Notes: generated by a model not told the origin, from the letters alone. A DNA stretch of 64,000 nucleotides from Methylobacterium sp. NMS14P (GCF_028583545.1 NZ_CP087106.1:5625001-5689000), one strand, 5' to 3'; positions 18,995 through 27,705 are shown, numbered from the stretch's first letter. Numbers and translations: made by a program.

Positions 18995-19082
18995 GTCTTT
19001 GCGAGCGGAGCGAAGCGATCCAGCAGCGCCGCGCTCTGCACGATGGCGCGACCCTCGGTCACTTCGCTGCGCTCGTGATGAC
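18995..19082. repeat. REP-like palindromic element (GCGAGCGGAGCGAAGC ... GCTTCGCTGCGCTCG type)
   Basis: Two imperfect inverted arms, about 18995-19020 (core GCGAGCGGAGCGAAGCGATC) and 19058-19082 (core CACTTCGCTGCGCTCGTGAT), flank a 37-base middle. When translated, such elements give the familiar 'ERSEAIQ ... LAMT'-like strings found in many intergenic regions of Methylobacterium and Bradyrhizobium. The gap between fdsD and scoB (18857-19216) contains this element and nothing gene-like. Confidence 0.65.
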
Positions 19083-19216
19083 GGAGCGGGACGTCTGAAC
19101 CGAAGGCCGCCTGAGCCGATGTGGAAAGGCGTTGGGCGGCGCCACCGCGGGACGGTCGGGTGCCCGGCCGTCCCGCCCGGCGGACCCGGCGACGTCGGCC
19201 GCCGGGCCCCGGGGCG

Positions 19217-19879
<663 letters not shown>

Positions 19880-19903
19880 CGTTCTCGCTCCCTTCCCGTC
19901 CGA

Positions 19904-20644
19904 TCAGTGCGTGCCGCCGCCGGCCGCCGCGGCCGGGGTGCTGTCGCCGCGCTTGCGCGTGGTGCGCTGCTCGATGCGCTTGTCGCGCTGCCCGACGTCG
20001 ATGATCCGCTTCACGAAGATGCCGGGCGTGTGGATCGTGTCCGGATCGATCTCGCCGGGCTTCACGAGGTGCTCGACCTGCGCCACCGTCATCTTGGCGG
20101 CGGTGGCCATCATCGGGTTGAAGTTGCGCGCGGTCATCCGGTAGCGCAGGTTCCCCTCGGTGTCGCCGGTGTGGGCGTGGACCAGGGCGAGGTCGGCGAA
20201 CAGACCGCGCTCCATCACGTACTGCTCGCCGTCGAACTCGCGGACTTCCTTGCCCTCGGCGACCTTGGTGCCGACGCCGGTCTTGGTGAAGAAGGCCGGG
20301 ACGCCGGCGCCGCCGGCGCGGATCCGCTCGGCGAGCGTGCCTTGGGGGTTGAACTCGATCTCCAGCTCGCCGCCGAGATACTGGCGGGCGAACTCCTTGT
20401 TCTCGCCCACGTAGGACGAGATCATCTTGGCGACCTGGCGGGTGTCCAGGAGCTTGCCGAGGCCGACCCCGTCGATGCCGGCATTGTTCGACACGACGGT
20501 GAGGCCCTTGACGCCCGAGAGGCGCACCGCCTCGATCAGCTCGTCGGGGATGCCGCAGAGGCCGAAGCCGCCGCACATCACCATCATGTCGTCGCGCAGG
20601 AGGCCGGCCAGGGCCGCGGCGGCATCCGTGTAGACCTTCTTCAT
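19904..20644 (-). CDS. scoA: 3-oxoacid CoA-transferase subunit A
   Basis: A 246-residue protein starting at ATG 20644 (MKKVYTDAAAAL). Family features are the glycine loop MVMCGGFGLCGIPDELI, TVVSNNAGIDGVGLGKLL, and the GGAGVPAFFTKTGVGTKVAEGKEVREFDGE block. It is the N-terminal-type half of SCOT and forms a heterotetramer with ScoB. An upstream in-frame extension to 20833 is low-complexity and rejected. The C-terminus (about 20 residues) is Thr/Arg-rich and unlike the conserved core. Confidence 0.94.
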   Translation of the reverse strand: MKKVYTDAAAALAGLLRDDMMVMCGGFGLCGIPDELIEAVRLSGVKGLTVVSNNAGIDGVGLGKLLDTRQVAKMISSYVGENKEFARQYLGGELEIEFNPQGTLAERIRAGGAGVPAFFTKTGVGTKVAEGKEVREFDGEQYVMERGLFADLALVHAHTGDTEGNLRYRMTARNFNPMMATAAKMTVAQVEHLVKPGEIDPDTIHTPGIFVKRIIDVGQRDKRIEQRTTRKRGDSTPAAAAGGGTH

Positions 20645-20948
20645 CGAACCGTCCTTTTCCCGCCGGACCCGACCGGCCGAAACCTTGGGAAGCGCGTGTC
20701 CTCGCGCCTGCTCTCCCCGATTCCGCGCGCGAAATCCAGTGGTGCGCCGCACCGGCCCGCGCGGTCCCGGGCGATCCGTAACCGGCACTGCGTTGGGGAG
20801 GGCAGGGCGGCCCTGCGTGGGCGCGGCAGACAAAGCCGGCCGGGGACGCTAAGTTGCCCGCTCGACGTGCAGACCCTGCCGGGCCGTGGCAGCCCGAGGG
20901 GCCGGCGCGGCGTCCGGCTTCCGGCCACAGCCGCCGCCCCTTCGGAGC
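20645..20948. other. Divergent promoter region of scoAB and the AsmA-like gene
   Basis: This 304-base gap separates two divergent transcription units and must hold both promoters. The only structure noticed is a perfect 7-base-arm palindrome GCAGGGC-G-GCCCTGC at 20802-20816. No protein-coding or RNA gene is evident. Confidence 0.5.
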
Positions 20949-22784
20949 ATGATGTCGCTGCGCCGCCCGATCTTCGTCCTCGCACTCGGGAGCCTGATCG
21001 CTGCCGGCTTCGGCCTGCGCGACTGGCCCCTCGAGGACGGCCGGGTCACGGCGTTCGCGCGCCGCGCCTTCGATGCCTACGGCCTCGGTCTGACGCTGCA
21101 GGGACCCGCGAGCCTCGCTGTGCTGCCCTGGCCGCGCCTGACCCTCGACCGCGTCCGGCTCGCCGCCGGTTCCGACGGCCCGGTCCTGGCGGATGAGGGC
21201 CGCCTGACCATCGACCTTGACCCGCTGAGCCTCCTCGGCGGGCGCGCGGCCGTGAGCGGGCTCCGCCTGGAGGGCGCGCGGCTGTCGGACGACCCCGGCG
21301 GCTGGGACGAACCCCTCGCGCGCCTCGCCGAGCAGGCCAGGTCCGGCGAGGCGGCCCGGCCCCGCCGGATCGTCGTGCGCGACGCGCGCCTCGCCTCCGG
21401 CGACACGGCCCGGGACATCGACCTCGACGTCGCGTGGCCGCTCTGGGGCAAGGCCGCCGAGGGCCGCGCCAGCCTCATCTGGCGCGGCGTGCCGACCCGG
21501 ATCGCCCTGACCCACCTGCGTCCGGCCGAGTTGGCCCATCGCCGCGGCAGCCCGTTCACCGCGGAGATCACGTGGCCGGACGGCAGCCTCGCGGCCGACG
21601 GAACGGTGACGCTGCCCGCGAAGGGCAGCGCGCTGCCCGTCATGGCGGGGCAGGTCCGGTTCGAGACGCGATCGCTGCCGGAGAGCCTGGCCTGGATCGG
21701 CCGTGATGTGCCGCTGGCGCCGCTCGCCGGTGCCTTCTCGATCGACGGCCGGTTCGAGACGGCCGAGCGGTCCGTCTCGTGGCCGAGCCTGCGCATCGGC
21801 CTGGGCCAGAACGTGCTCGAGGGGGCCGGCGCCGTCGCGTTCGGTCCCGGCAAGGCGCCGCGCCTCTCGGTGCAGGCGACCCTGGCGGCCGAGACGCTCG
21901 ATCTCACGCCTCTCGTCGCGGATCTGTCGCGGCTCCTCGACCCCGCGCCCGCGTCGATCGCCCTGGCGCCCTTCACGCGGGGCGACCTCGACCTGCGCCT
22001 GTCGGCGGCCGAGGGGCGCGCCGGCGCGGTCCGGGTGCAGGATCTGGCGGCGAGCGTCCTGGTGCGGGACGCTTCCCTGGAAGTGGCGGTGAACCGGGCC
22101 CGGATCCAGGACGGCACGTTCAAGGGGCGCGTGAACCTGACGAGCGGTGCCGACCCGGCCGCGACCGAGTTGCGCACACAGGGGAGCCTCGACCGCGTCG
22201 ATCTCGGCGCGCTCCTCGGCGAGATCGGCGCGGCGCGGTGGGTGGTCGGGCCCGTGCAGGGGCATTTCGCCCTCGACGCCAGGGCCCGCGACACGGCCGG
22301 GCTGCTGGCGCATCTGAACGGTCGGGCGACCCTCGCCATGGACGGCGGTGCCATCGCGGGCCTCGACCTCGCCGACGTCATCCATCGCAACGGCGCGGTG
22401 GCCTCCGGGGCCCTGGCGCGCCGGAACGGCCGGACGGCCTTCGAGCGGGCCGTGGTGACGCTGCGCTTCGTCGACGGCGTGGGCGAGATCGCCGAGTCGG
22501 GGCTCCTGGGGCCGAGCGTCGGGGCGACCCTGCACGGTCAGGTGTCGCTGCCGGAGCGGCGGCTCGATGCCAAGGGCGACCTCGTCCTGCGTCCGCCCGG
22601 CGATTCCTCTCGCGGGATCCTGTTCGCGGTCACGGGGCCCTGGAGCGCCCTGACGGCGCAGACGGTCGCCCACAGCGAGGCCACCGATCCGGCCGGCCGG
22701 TACGGGGACGCGATGCTCCCCGATCCGCTCAAGCTGCCCGCGACGCTCGGCCTGCCCGGCAACGCCCGCGCCTATGCGCCGTGA
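20949..22784 (+). CDS. AsmA-family membrane-anchored protein
   Basis: The 611-residue protein has a single N-terminal hydrophobic anchor (about residues 6-20, PIFVLALGSLIAAGF). It then shows the AsmA/TamB-like beta pattern: LTLDRVRLAAG...LADEGRLTIDLDPLSLLGGRAAVSGLRLEGARL and repeated 'L-D-G-R-F' strands up to the AsmA C-terminal domain (GRVNLTSG-like; TALRATVSL-like ends). AsmA-like proteins bridge the periplasm and are linked to lipid transport or outer-membrane assembly. ATG 20949 has GGAG upstream; ATG 20952 is an equal alternative. Confidence 0.8.
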   Translation: MMSLRRPIFVLALGSLIAAGFGLRDWPLEDGRVTAFARRAFDAYGLGLTLQGPASLAVLPWPRLTLDRVRLAAGSDGPVLADEGRLTIDLDPLSLLGGRAAVSGLRLEGARLSDDPGGWDEPLARLAEQARSGEAARPRRIVVRDARLASGDTARDIDLDVAWPLWGKAAEGRASLIWRGVPTRIALTHLRPAELAHRRGSPFTAEITWPDGSLAADGTVTLPAKGSALPVMAGQVRFETRSLPESLAWIGRDVPLAPLAGAFSIDGRFETAERSVSWPSLRIGLGQNVLEGAGAVAFGPGKAPRLSVQATLAAETLDLTPLVADLSRLLDPAPASIALAPFTRGDLDLRLSAAEGRAGAVRVQDLAASVLVRDASLEVAVNRARIQDGTFKGRVNLTSGADPAATELRTQGSLDRVDLGALLGEIGAARWVVGPVQGHFALDARARDTAGLLAHLNGRATLAMDGGAIAGLDLADVIHRNGAVASGALARRNGRTAFERAVVTLRFVDGVGEIAESGLLGPSVGATLHGQVSLPERRLDAKGDLVLRPPGDSSRGILFAVTGPWSALTAQTVAHSEATDPAGRYGDAMLPDPLKLPATLGLPGNARAYAP

Positions 22785-22842
22785 CGGCTGCGCCATGGCG
22801 CCGGCCCCGGCCAAGCTCTAAGATCGGGCCTCGAACGCCTTC

Positions 22843-23631
22843 ATGATCCCCATGCGCCGTCTGCTCATCGAGGAACCCGTCACCCGCGCGGGGCCGCTGG
22901 CCCGGCGGCTGGCCGTGTTCGCCGTCATCGCCACCGGGATCGCCCTCGTCCTCGTCCGGGATCCGCGCTCCGACACGAACGCCGCCCTCGTGGCCCTCGT
23001 GGCCGGGCTCGGCGTCGCGCTGCTGGCGGCCGCGGCCGCGATCTTCGCCTTCGTGCGGGTCTGGCGCGAGGGTGCCCGCGGCCTCGGGGCCGCCCTCGCC
23101 GGGCTCGTCCTCGCGCTGGCGGTGCTGGGCTACCCCGCCTTCCTGGGACTGCGCGGCCTGCGGCTGCCCGCCCTGTCGGACATCACCACCGACATCGACA
23201 ATCCGCCGGCCTTCTCGCGCTCGCGGGCGGCCTTCGCGGCCCGCGGCGGACGCTACCCGGCGGATCCGAGCCCGGCGGCACGCGAGAGCCAGCGCGGCGC
23301 CTACCCGCAGATCGCGCCGCTGACGCTCGATATCGGCGCCGACGAGGCCTTCGAACTCGCCCGGCAGGCGGCCCTGAAGCGGCACTGGCAGATCGTCGAG
23401 GCGATCCGGCCGGGCGGCCGAACCGGCAACGGCCGGATCGAGGCCGTGGCACGGGGGCTGATCCTCAACCTGCCGGACGATGTCACCGTGCGCATCCGTC
23501 CCCGCGCGGACGGGGCGCGGATCGACGTGCGCTCGGCCTCGCGTCTCGGCGGCCGGGATCTCGGCAGCAACGCCGACCGGATCCGGGCCTATCTCGACGA
23601 CGTCGCCAACCTCGCCCTCGCGGTGAAGTGA
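22843..23631 (+). CDS. DUF1499 membrane protein
   Basis: A 262-residue protein with three hydrophobic segments in the first 110 residues (about 24-40, 48-68, 80-100). A soluble DUF1499 domain follows: [15 protein letters not shown] opens it, with [34 protein letters not shown] and [36 protein letters not shown]. The family is common in alphaproteobacteria and its function is unknown. It begins 58 bases after the AsmA-like gene on the same strand. Confidence 0.82.
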   Translation: MIPMRRLLIEEPVTRAGPLARRLAVFAVIATGIALVLVRDPRSDTNAALVALVAGLGVALLAAAAAIFAFVRVWREGARGLGAALAGLVLALAVLGYPAFLGLRGLRLPALSDITTDIDNPPAFSRSRAAFAARGGRYPADPSPAARESQRGAYPQIAPLTLDIGADEAFELARQAALKRHWQIVEAIRPGGRTGNGRIEAVARGLILNLPDDVTVRIRPRADGARIDVRSASRLGGRDLGSNADRIRAYLDDVANLALAVK

Positions 23632-23644
23632 GCCGCCGCGCCCT

Positions 23645-24565
23645 TCAGGCCGGCGCGTAGGTGCCGTCGAGCCGGGGCGCGCCGTCGCAGGTCGCGAGCC
23701 CCCGGCCGACCAGGTCCTCCAGGTGGGCGAAGACCGACAGGGCCGCCGCGCCGCGGAGCCGGGGGTCGAGCCCCTGGTAGATCGCCGCGACGATGTCGGC
23801 GATCCGCCCGTCGCCGGCTGCCAGCCGCGCGCGGATCGCCGCCTCCCGCTGGCGGCGATGCCCGGCCAAGCCTCGGAGGAACCGGGCGGGCTCGCGCACC
23901 GGCCCACCATGGCCCGGCCAGTAGACCGTCTCGTCGCGCCCGCGCAGCTTGTCGAGGGACTCCATGTAGGCCCGCATCGCGCCGTCCGGCGGGGCCACGA
24001 TCGTGGTCGACCACGCCATGACGTGGTCGCCCGAGAACAGCGCCTGCGCCTCCGGCAGCGCGAAGGCGAGATGGTTCATCGTGTGGCCGGGGGTCTCGAT
24101 CGCCGTGAGGGTCCAGCTGGGCCCGGCAACGGTATCACCCTCCGCCATGATCCGATCGGGCGCGTGGGACCGGTCGGCGCTGGCGTCGAGCATCGGGGTC
24201 TCCGCCTCCGACAGGGCCCGCGCGGCCCTGTGCGGCGCGCATCCGACGATCGGCGCACCGGTGCGCGCGGCGAGCAGCCGTGCCCCGGGCGAGTGATCCC
24301 GATGGGTATGGGTGACCACGATGGCCTCGACCCGCTCGGTGCCGAGATCCTGAAGCAGCGCTTCGACATGGTTCGGATCGTCCGGGCCCGGATCGATCAC
24401 CGCGACGCGATCCTGGCCCACCACGTAGGTGCAGGTGCCGCTCGCCGTGAACGGACCTCCGTTCGGCGCGACCCGTCGGCGAATCAGCGGCGCGACTCGG
24501 TCCAGCCGGCCGACCGATGGCATCGACGGATCGAAGGTCAGGGTGTTCTCGTCGGTGTCCGCCAT
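23645..24565 (-). CDS. MBL-fold metallohydrolase (LACTB2/RNase Z-like)
   Basis: A 306-residue protein starting at ATG 24565. The metal site is [10 protein letters not shown] (His86, His88, Asp90, His91), completed by [16 protein letters not shown] and YWPGHGG. A C-terminal winged-helix part ([15 protein letters not shown]...[16 protein letters not shown]) is typical of LACTB2-like hydrolases, some of which are endoribonucleases. It converges with the DUF1499 gene with 13 bases between stops. The actual substrate is unknown. Confidence 0.87.
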   Translation of the reverse strand: MADTDENTLTFDPSMPSVGRLDRVAPLIRRRVAPNGGPFTASGTCTYVVGQDRVAVIDPGPDDPNHVEALLQDLGTERVEAIVVTHTHRDHSPGARLLAARTGAPIVGCAPHRAARALSEAETPMLDASADRSHAPDRIMAEGDTVAGPSWTLTAIETPGHTMNHLAFALPEAQALFSGDHVMAWSTTIVAPPDGAMRAYMESLDKLRGRDETVYWPGHGGPVREPARFLRGLAGHRRQREAAIRARLAAGDGRIADIVAAIYQGLDPRLRGAAALSVFAHLEDLVGRGLATCDGAPRLDGTYAPA

Positions 24566-24798
24566 CGCGATCCCGTGCGATCGAAACGGCGGTTCCATGG
24601 ACGGTTCGCGGCCGCGTGGCAATCGCCTCGGAGTCTGAGCGGACCGCCGGCCGCCACGGCGCAAGGATGTCGGGCGGGGTCAGGATCCGTTCGCTGTGTT
24701 GGCCACGGATCCGACGCGGCAGCGATCCCGCTTCGGACCGGACCGGGAGGACGCGGCGAGGGCCGCGTCCGATCCCGCGGCTCGCGCCGGTCGGAAGG

Positions 24799-24975
24799 TC
24801 AGTCCTGGCGGCGCGGCTGCCGTGCACGCACGCGGACCGGTACGGGCGCCGGTGCCGGCATGAGACCGAGCGTGGCCGCGCGCAGGGCGTCGCCGGCCCT
24901 GTCGACGATCTCGGTCACGCGCTCCGCCATCGCGGCGGCCTTCGATCGAACGGCACTCTTGGCAGATTGCAGCAT
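24799..24975 (-). CDS. Small hypothetical protein, 58 residues
   Basis: An ATG at 24975 opens a 58-codon frame ending at TGA 24801-24799. The first 38 residues form a likely amphipathic helix ([34 protein letters not shown]) and the tail is Pro/Arg-rich ([18 protein letters not shown]). The helix has a sensible Lys/Glu/Arg pattern, which makes it more likely real than the surrounding frames, but there is no recognised family. It is the only candidate gene in the 24566-25180 gap. Confidence 0.4.
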   Translation of the reverse strand: MLQSAKSAVRSKAAAMAERVTEIVDRAGDALRAATLGLMPAPAPVPVRVRARQPRRQD

Positions 24976-25099
24976 CGCAAATCCCGGATCGAGCCTGGAG
25001 ACCTATCTTCGAACGCTAGCGCCCCTGTCTCGTTCCGTCACCCCGTGTCGCGGACGGCGCGCGCAGCCGCAGGGACTCACAGGACTTCGCGATAGGGGC

Positions 25100-25124
25100 G
25101 GAACCGGAGCTAAACCTTGGCGTT
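25100..25124 (+). promoter_or_regulatory. EcfG-type general stress promoter upstream of DUF1328 gene
   Basis: GGAAC at 25100-25104, 16-base spacer, CGTT at 25121-25124. This is an exact match to the alphaproteobacterial EcfG consensus GGAAC-N16/17-CGTT. The -10 end is 57 bases from the ATG at 25181. Confidence 0.8.
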
Positions 25125-25180
25125 TTCGTGTTCAGAACGACGCGGCCCGCCCGCGTTGGTACTCTCTAAGGATACGAACC

Positions 25181-25357
25181 ATGCTCGGTTGGGCCGTAAC
25201 TTTTCTCGTCGTCGCCCTCGTGGCCGCTCTGCTTGGCTTCGGCGGCATCGCCGGCACCGCAATGGAAGCGGCCAAGCTGGTGTTCTTCGTGGCGATCGTG
25301 CTGTTCGCGATCTCGGCCGTCGTCGGCCTGATGCGGGGCCGTTCGCCGACTCTCTGA
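25181..25357 (+). CDS. DUF1328 (YtjA-like) small membrane protein
   Basis: A 58-residue protein with two membrane helices: [20 protein letters not shown], a short [12 protein letters not shown] turn, then [19 protein letters not shown]. This is the DUF1328 pattern. AAGGA at 25168-25172 is its ribosome site. An exact EcfG promoter upstream places it in the general stress regulon, consistent with reports that this small family is stress-induced in alphaproteobacteria. Its biochemical role is unknown. Confidence 0.9.
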   Translation: MLGWAVTFLVVALVAALLGFGGIAGTAMEAAKLVFFVAIVLFAISAVVGLMRGRSPTL

Positions 25358-25411
25358 CGCGTGACCGAATTTGCCGGCCCTGAACGCGGGCCGGTGCGCG
25401 GGCACACAGGG

Positions 25412-25441
25412 AAGCCGTCGCCCCAGGGCGGCGGCTTTTTC
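25412..25441 (+). terminator. Intrinsic terminator after DUF1328 gene
   Basis: Arms AAGCCGTCGCCC and GGGCGGCGGCTT (one G-U pair) are followed directly by T residues. It ends the DUF1328 transcript, 55 bases after the stop. Confidence 0.75.
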
Positions 25442-25562
25442 CGTCGCGATTGTGCCGCCGCGCGAGACGGTGACTGCCGGTTCGATCGCCACGCTCGCGT
25501 GAGGCAAAGTGAGGGGTGGGCCGAGGATTGACTGGATCGACGTCGGAATATTCGACGACGAC

Positions 25563-25838
25563 TCAGGCCTTGCGGTCGGCGCCGTCGAGTCGCGCGATCA
25601 GCTCGGCGAAGCGGTCAGGGACCGGTTGCTGTGTGACCGTGTCGTACATCGCGCGCAATTGCGCGGCGATGCGATTGCGAGTCTGATCACTCAGGCCGTT
25701 CCTGCTCCTGGCGCGGTCGGGCTGGTCGGAAACAGCTGCGTCGACGGGGCTGTTCTCAGGCGCCGATGAGCGATCCGAAGCAATCTCGGCGTGCGGATCG
25801 CGCGCGCGAAGACCTGCCTCCTTCCCCTGGTCCACCAT
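25563..25838 (-). CDS. nepR: NepR-family anti-sigma factor of the general stress response
   Basis: A 91-residue protein. The C-terminal half carries the NepR signature LSDQTRNRIAAQLRAMYDTVTQQPVPDRFAELIARLD (two amphipathic helices joined at the conserved P-x-P/RF region). The first 50 residues are charged and probably disordered. NepR binds sigma EcfG and keeps it inactive until phosphorylated PhyR captures NepR. ATG 25838 is preferred to ATG 25901, because the mapped EcfG promoter predicts transcription starting only a few bases before 25901. It is divergent from phyR. No ecfG gene is in this window. Confidence 0.9.
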   Translation of the reverse strand: MVDQGKEAGLRARDPHAEIASDRSSAPENSPVDAAVSDQPDRARSRNGLSDQTRNRIAAQLRAMYDTVTQQPVPDRFAELIARLDGADRKA

Positions 25839-25913
25839 CAACACGCCCCTTGTTGCCGAAGTCGGCACGGCCGCATTGTGCTGCGGCTCGACATACGCCA
25901 TGGCTGCGGCGGC

Positions 25914-25939
25914 AACGCCTGCGCGCCGGCATCGGTTCC
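25914..25939 (-). promoter_or_regulatory. EcfG-type promoter of nepR
   Basis: On the minus strand, GGAAC (25939-25935), 17-base spacer, CGTT (25917-25914). It points to nepR, leaving a leader of about 70 bases to ATG 25838. It would give negative feedback on the stress response. Confidence 0.8.
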
Positions 25940-25949
25940 GCCGGGGGGT

Positions 25950-25974
25950 GGAACGGAGTGCGGGCCTCCGCGTT
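25950..25974 (+). promoter_or_regulatory. EcfG-type promoter of phyR
   Basis: GGAAC at 25950-25954, 16-base spacer, CGTT at 25971-25974. It points to phyR (ATG 26076), and its -35 box starts only 11 bases from that of the divergent nepR promoter. Confidence 0.8.
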
Positions 25975-26075
25975 GGGCGGTAGGCTGCGCAGGACAGAAA
26001 GCCGGCCCCGGCAGGCCCTCGATAACGGATCGAGGCGCTCGCGGCCGGGCAACACGGCGAGGCACAGGGGATCGA

Positions 26076-26879
26076 ATGTCGACATCGCAACTCGTGGTAC
26101 AGCACCTGCCGTACCTGCGCCGCTACGCGCGCGCGCTCACGGGTAGCCAAGTGGCGGGTGACGCGTACGTCGCCGCCACCCTGGAGACCCTCGTCAACGA
26201 GCCGGACACGCTCGGTCGCAGCACCAACATCAAGGCCGACCTCTTCCGCGTGTTCACGCGGATCTGGAACTCGCTCTCGGTCAACGGCCGCAGTGAGCAG
26301 GTCCAGCACGACCTGCCGGCGGAGGTCCGCCTCGGCCAGATCACGCCGCTGCCCCGCCAAGCCTTCCTGCTCTCCTGCCTCGAGGGCTTCTCCGAGGAGG
26401 ATGCGGCGATCATCCTGGGCGTCGACGTGTCCGAGGTTCGCGATCTCGTGGACGAGGCTGGCCGCGAACTCGCCGCCGACATGGCGACCGAGATCCTCAT
26501 CATCGAGGACGAGCCCCTGATCGCGATGGATCTGGAGGCGCTGGTCGAGGGTCTCGGGCACAACGTCATCGGCGTCGCCCGCACCCGCACCGAGGCGATC
26601 AAGATCGCCGGCGAGGGCAAGCGCCCCGGCCTGATCCTGGCCGACATTCAGCTCGCCGACGGCTCCTCCGGCCTCGACGCGGTGAACGACCTCCTGAAGT
26701 CCTTCGAGGTGCCGGTGATCTTCATCACCGCCTATCCGGAGCGCTTCCTGACCGGTGAGCGGCCGGAGCCGGCCTTCCTCATCGCCAAGCCGTTCCAGCC
26801 CGCCAACGTCTCGGCGGTGATCAGCCAGGCGCTGTTCTTCCAGCAGACCGCCCGTCGGCGCGAAGCCAAGACGGCCTGA
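26076..26879 (+). CDS. phyR: General stress response regulator PhyR
   Basis: The 267-residue protein joins an N-terminal sigma-factor-like domain (about 1-135: QHLPYLRRYARALTGSQVAGDAYV; LPRQAFLLSCLEGFSEEDAAIILGVDVSEVRDLV) to a C-terminal receiver (ILIIEDEPLIAMDLEALV; phosphoacceptor Asp190 in ILADIQLADG; FITAYPERFLTG; IAKPFQP). The length and Asp190 equal those described for the Methylorubrum extorquens PhyR. When phosphorylated, its sigma-like domain binds NepR and frees EcfG. An EcfG promoter lies upstream and a strong bidirectional terminator downstream. Confidence 0.98.
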   Translation: MSTSQLVVQHLPYLRRYARALTGSQVAGDAYVAATLETLVNEPDTLGRSTNIKADLFRVFTRIWNSLSVNGRSEQVQHDLPAEVRLGQITPLPRQAFLLSCLEGFSEEDAAIILGVDVSEVRDLVDEAGRELAADMATEILIIEDEPLIAMDLEALVEGLGHNVIGVARTRTEAIKIAGEGKRPGLILADIQLADGSSGLDAVNDLLKSFEVPVIFITAYPERFLTGERPEPAFLIAKPFQPANVSAVISQALFFQQTARRREAKTA

Positions 26880-26937
26880 GCCCGGCCCGGAGGGTCGCGC
26901 CAGGGTTTCGCCCGGGCCGCCCGAGACGGAGAGTGGT

Positions 26938-26979
26938 GGCAACAAAAAACCCCGGCTTGCGCCGGGGTTTTTTGTTGCC
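26938..26979. terminator. Long perfect bidirectional terminator after phyR
   Basis: Perfect 19-base arms (GGCAACAAAAAACCCCGGC and its complement) around a TTGC loop. A6 on the left and T6 on the right flank the GC core, so it can stop transcription from both sides: phyR from the left, and anything passing the small RNA unit from the right. Confidence 0.92.
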
Positions 26980-27007
26980 TGCCCGCCACCTCTGCCCGAT
27001 CGCACGC

Positions 27008-27099
27008 AAAAAAACGGGCCGGAGAAGGCTCCAGCCCGTCGCGAAGGTTCCGGCCGATGCACAAGGGGAATGCGGGGAGGACCAGGTGGCCGGGTGCAC
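27008..27099 (-). ncRNA. Candidate EcfG-dependent GsrN-like small RNA, about 92 nt
   Basis: An exact EcfG promoter (27104-27128, minus strand) sits 4 bases before the predicted 5' end near 27099-27097. The transcript can fold into a 5' hairpin, UGCAC (27098-27094) pairing with GUGCA (27062-27058), exposing a C-rich loop with CCUCCCC and UUCCCC that resembles anti-Shine-Dalgarno sequence. The 3' end is an intrinsic terminator: 11-base stem 27039-27029/27024-27014 with one G-U pair, AAGG-complement loop, then seven U. No open frame of credible composition spans it. It lies beside phyR/nepR, as described for GsrN-type stress RNAs. The exact ends are predictions. Confidence 0.72.
27014..27039 (-). 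terminator. Intrinsic terminator of the candidate small RNA
   Basis: Read on the minus strand, ACGGGCUGGAG pairs with CUCCGGCCCGU around CCUU, followed by seven U (27014-27008). It only makes sense for leftward transcription. Confidence 0.85.
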
Positions 27100-27103
27100 A
27101 GAG

Positions 27104-27128
27104 AACGAGTGCCGGCGCAGGAGGTTCC
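27104..27128 (-). promoter_or_regulatory. EcfG-type promoter of the candidate small RNA
   Basis: Minus strand GGAAC (27128-27124), 16-base spacer, CGTT (27107-27104). It directs transcription toward the terminator at 27039-27008, giving a unit too short for a normal gene. Confidence 0.8.
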
Positions 27129-27259
27129 AGAACGGTCGCTTTTTCGTAGCGAGTGATTTTTATGCAACGGACCGGGTCTGTGGATAGCGGGCGTGCGCCG
27201 CCGCACCAACGGCCGAGCCGCGTTCGAATACTCAGGTTGCGTAGACGCGGCACAGTCTA

Positions 27260-27284
27260 GGAACCTGCGATTGCAGGGCGCGTT
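27260..27284 (+). promoter_or_regulatory. EcfG-type promoter of the exported protein gene at 27326
   Basis: GGAAC at 27260-27264, 16-base spacer, CGTT at 27281-27284. The next ATG with a signal peptide is 42 bases downstream. Confidence 0.78.
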
Positions 27285-27325
27285 GTAGAAACATCCTGTC
27301 AAGCTCTCGCGATGAGGTCGGGGCG

Positions 27326-27688
27326 ATGCTGCGGTCTGGTTTCATTCTGGGCGTGAGTGCTCCTGCCGCTCTTCTCACCGTTCTGATCCAGCCGGTCGTT
27401 CGCGACACGGCGGATCGCTGGACGATGCCGGTCCCCACGGCTCAGGCGATCCAGGCGCCGCTGCCGGGAATGCGTCCCGCCTCCCTGTCGATCAGCCCGA
27501 CGCGGGTGGCGGGCGTGCAGCGGCTCGAGAGCCGGAACGCGCCCGTCGCGGGCGAGGCCCAGGATCTCGAGATCAAGCCAATCCTGCGGCAGCCGCCGCG
27601 ACGGATGCGCGAGGGGTGCGAGGCGTCCCTGAGTTCACTGGTCGGCCCCGAGGCGCGCCGCATGACCCCCGGCCGCTGCATCTCCTGA
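27326..27688 (+). CDS. Hypothetical exported protein under EcfG control
   Basis: A 120-residue protein with a hydrophobic N-terminal segment (residues 4-24, SGFILGVSAPAALLTVLIQPV) likely to be a signal anchor. The rest is basic and proline-rich, ending in MREGCEASLSSLVGPEARRMTPGRCIS with two cysteines that could pair in the periplasm. No known domain is recognised. An exact EcfG promoter upstream and a strong hairpin downstream make it an isolated stress-regulated gene. Confidence 0.7.
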   Translation: MLRSGFILGVSAPAALLTVLIQPVVRDTADRWTMPVPTAQAIQAPLPGMRPASLSISPTRVAGVQRLESRNAPVAGEAQDLEIKPILRQPPRRMREGCEASLSSLVGPEARRMTPGRCIS

Positions 27689-27705
27689 TCGGCGCCGACG
27701 AGGAC

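Noticed and set aside
25839..25901. Upstream ATG at 25901 as nepR start
   Set aside because: It lies only a few bases after the predicted transcription start of the nepR EcfG promoter, leaving no room for a ribosome site.
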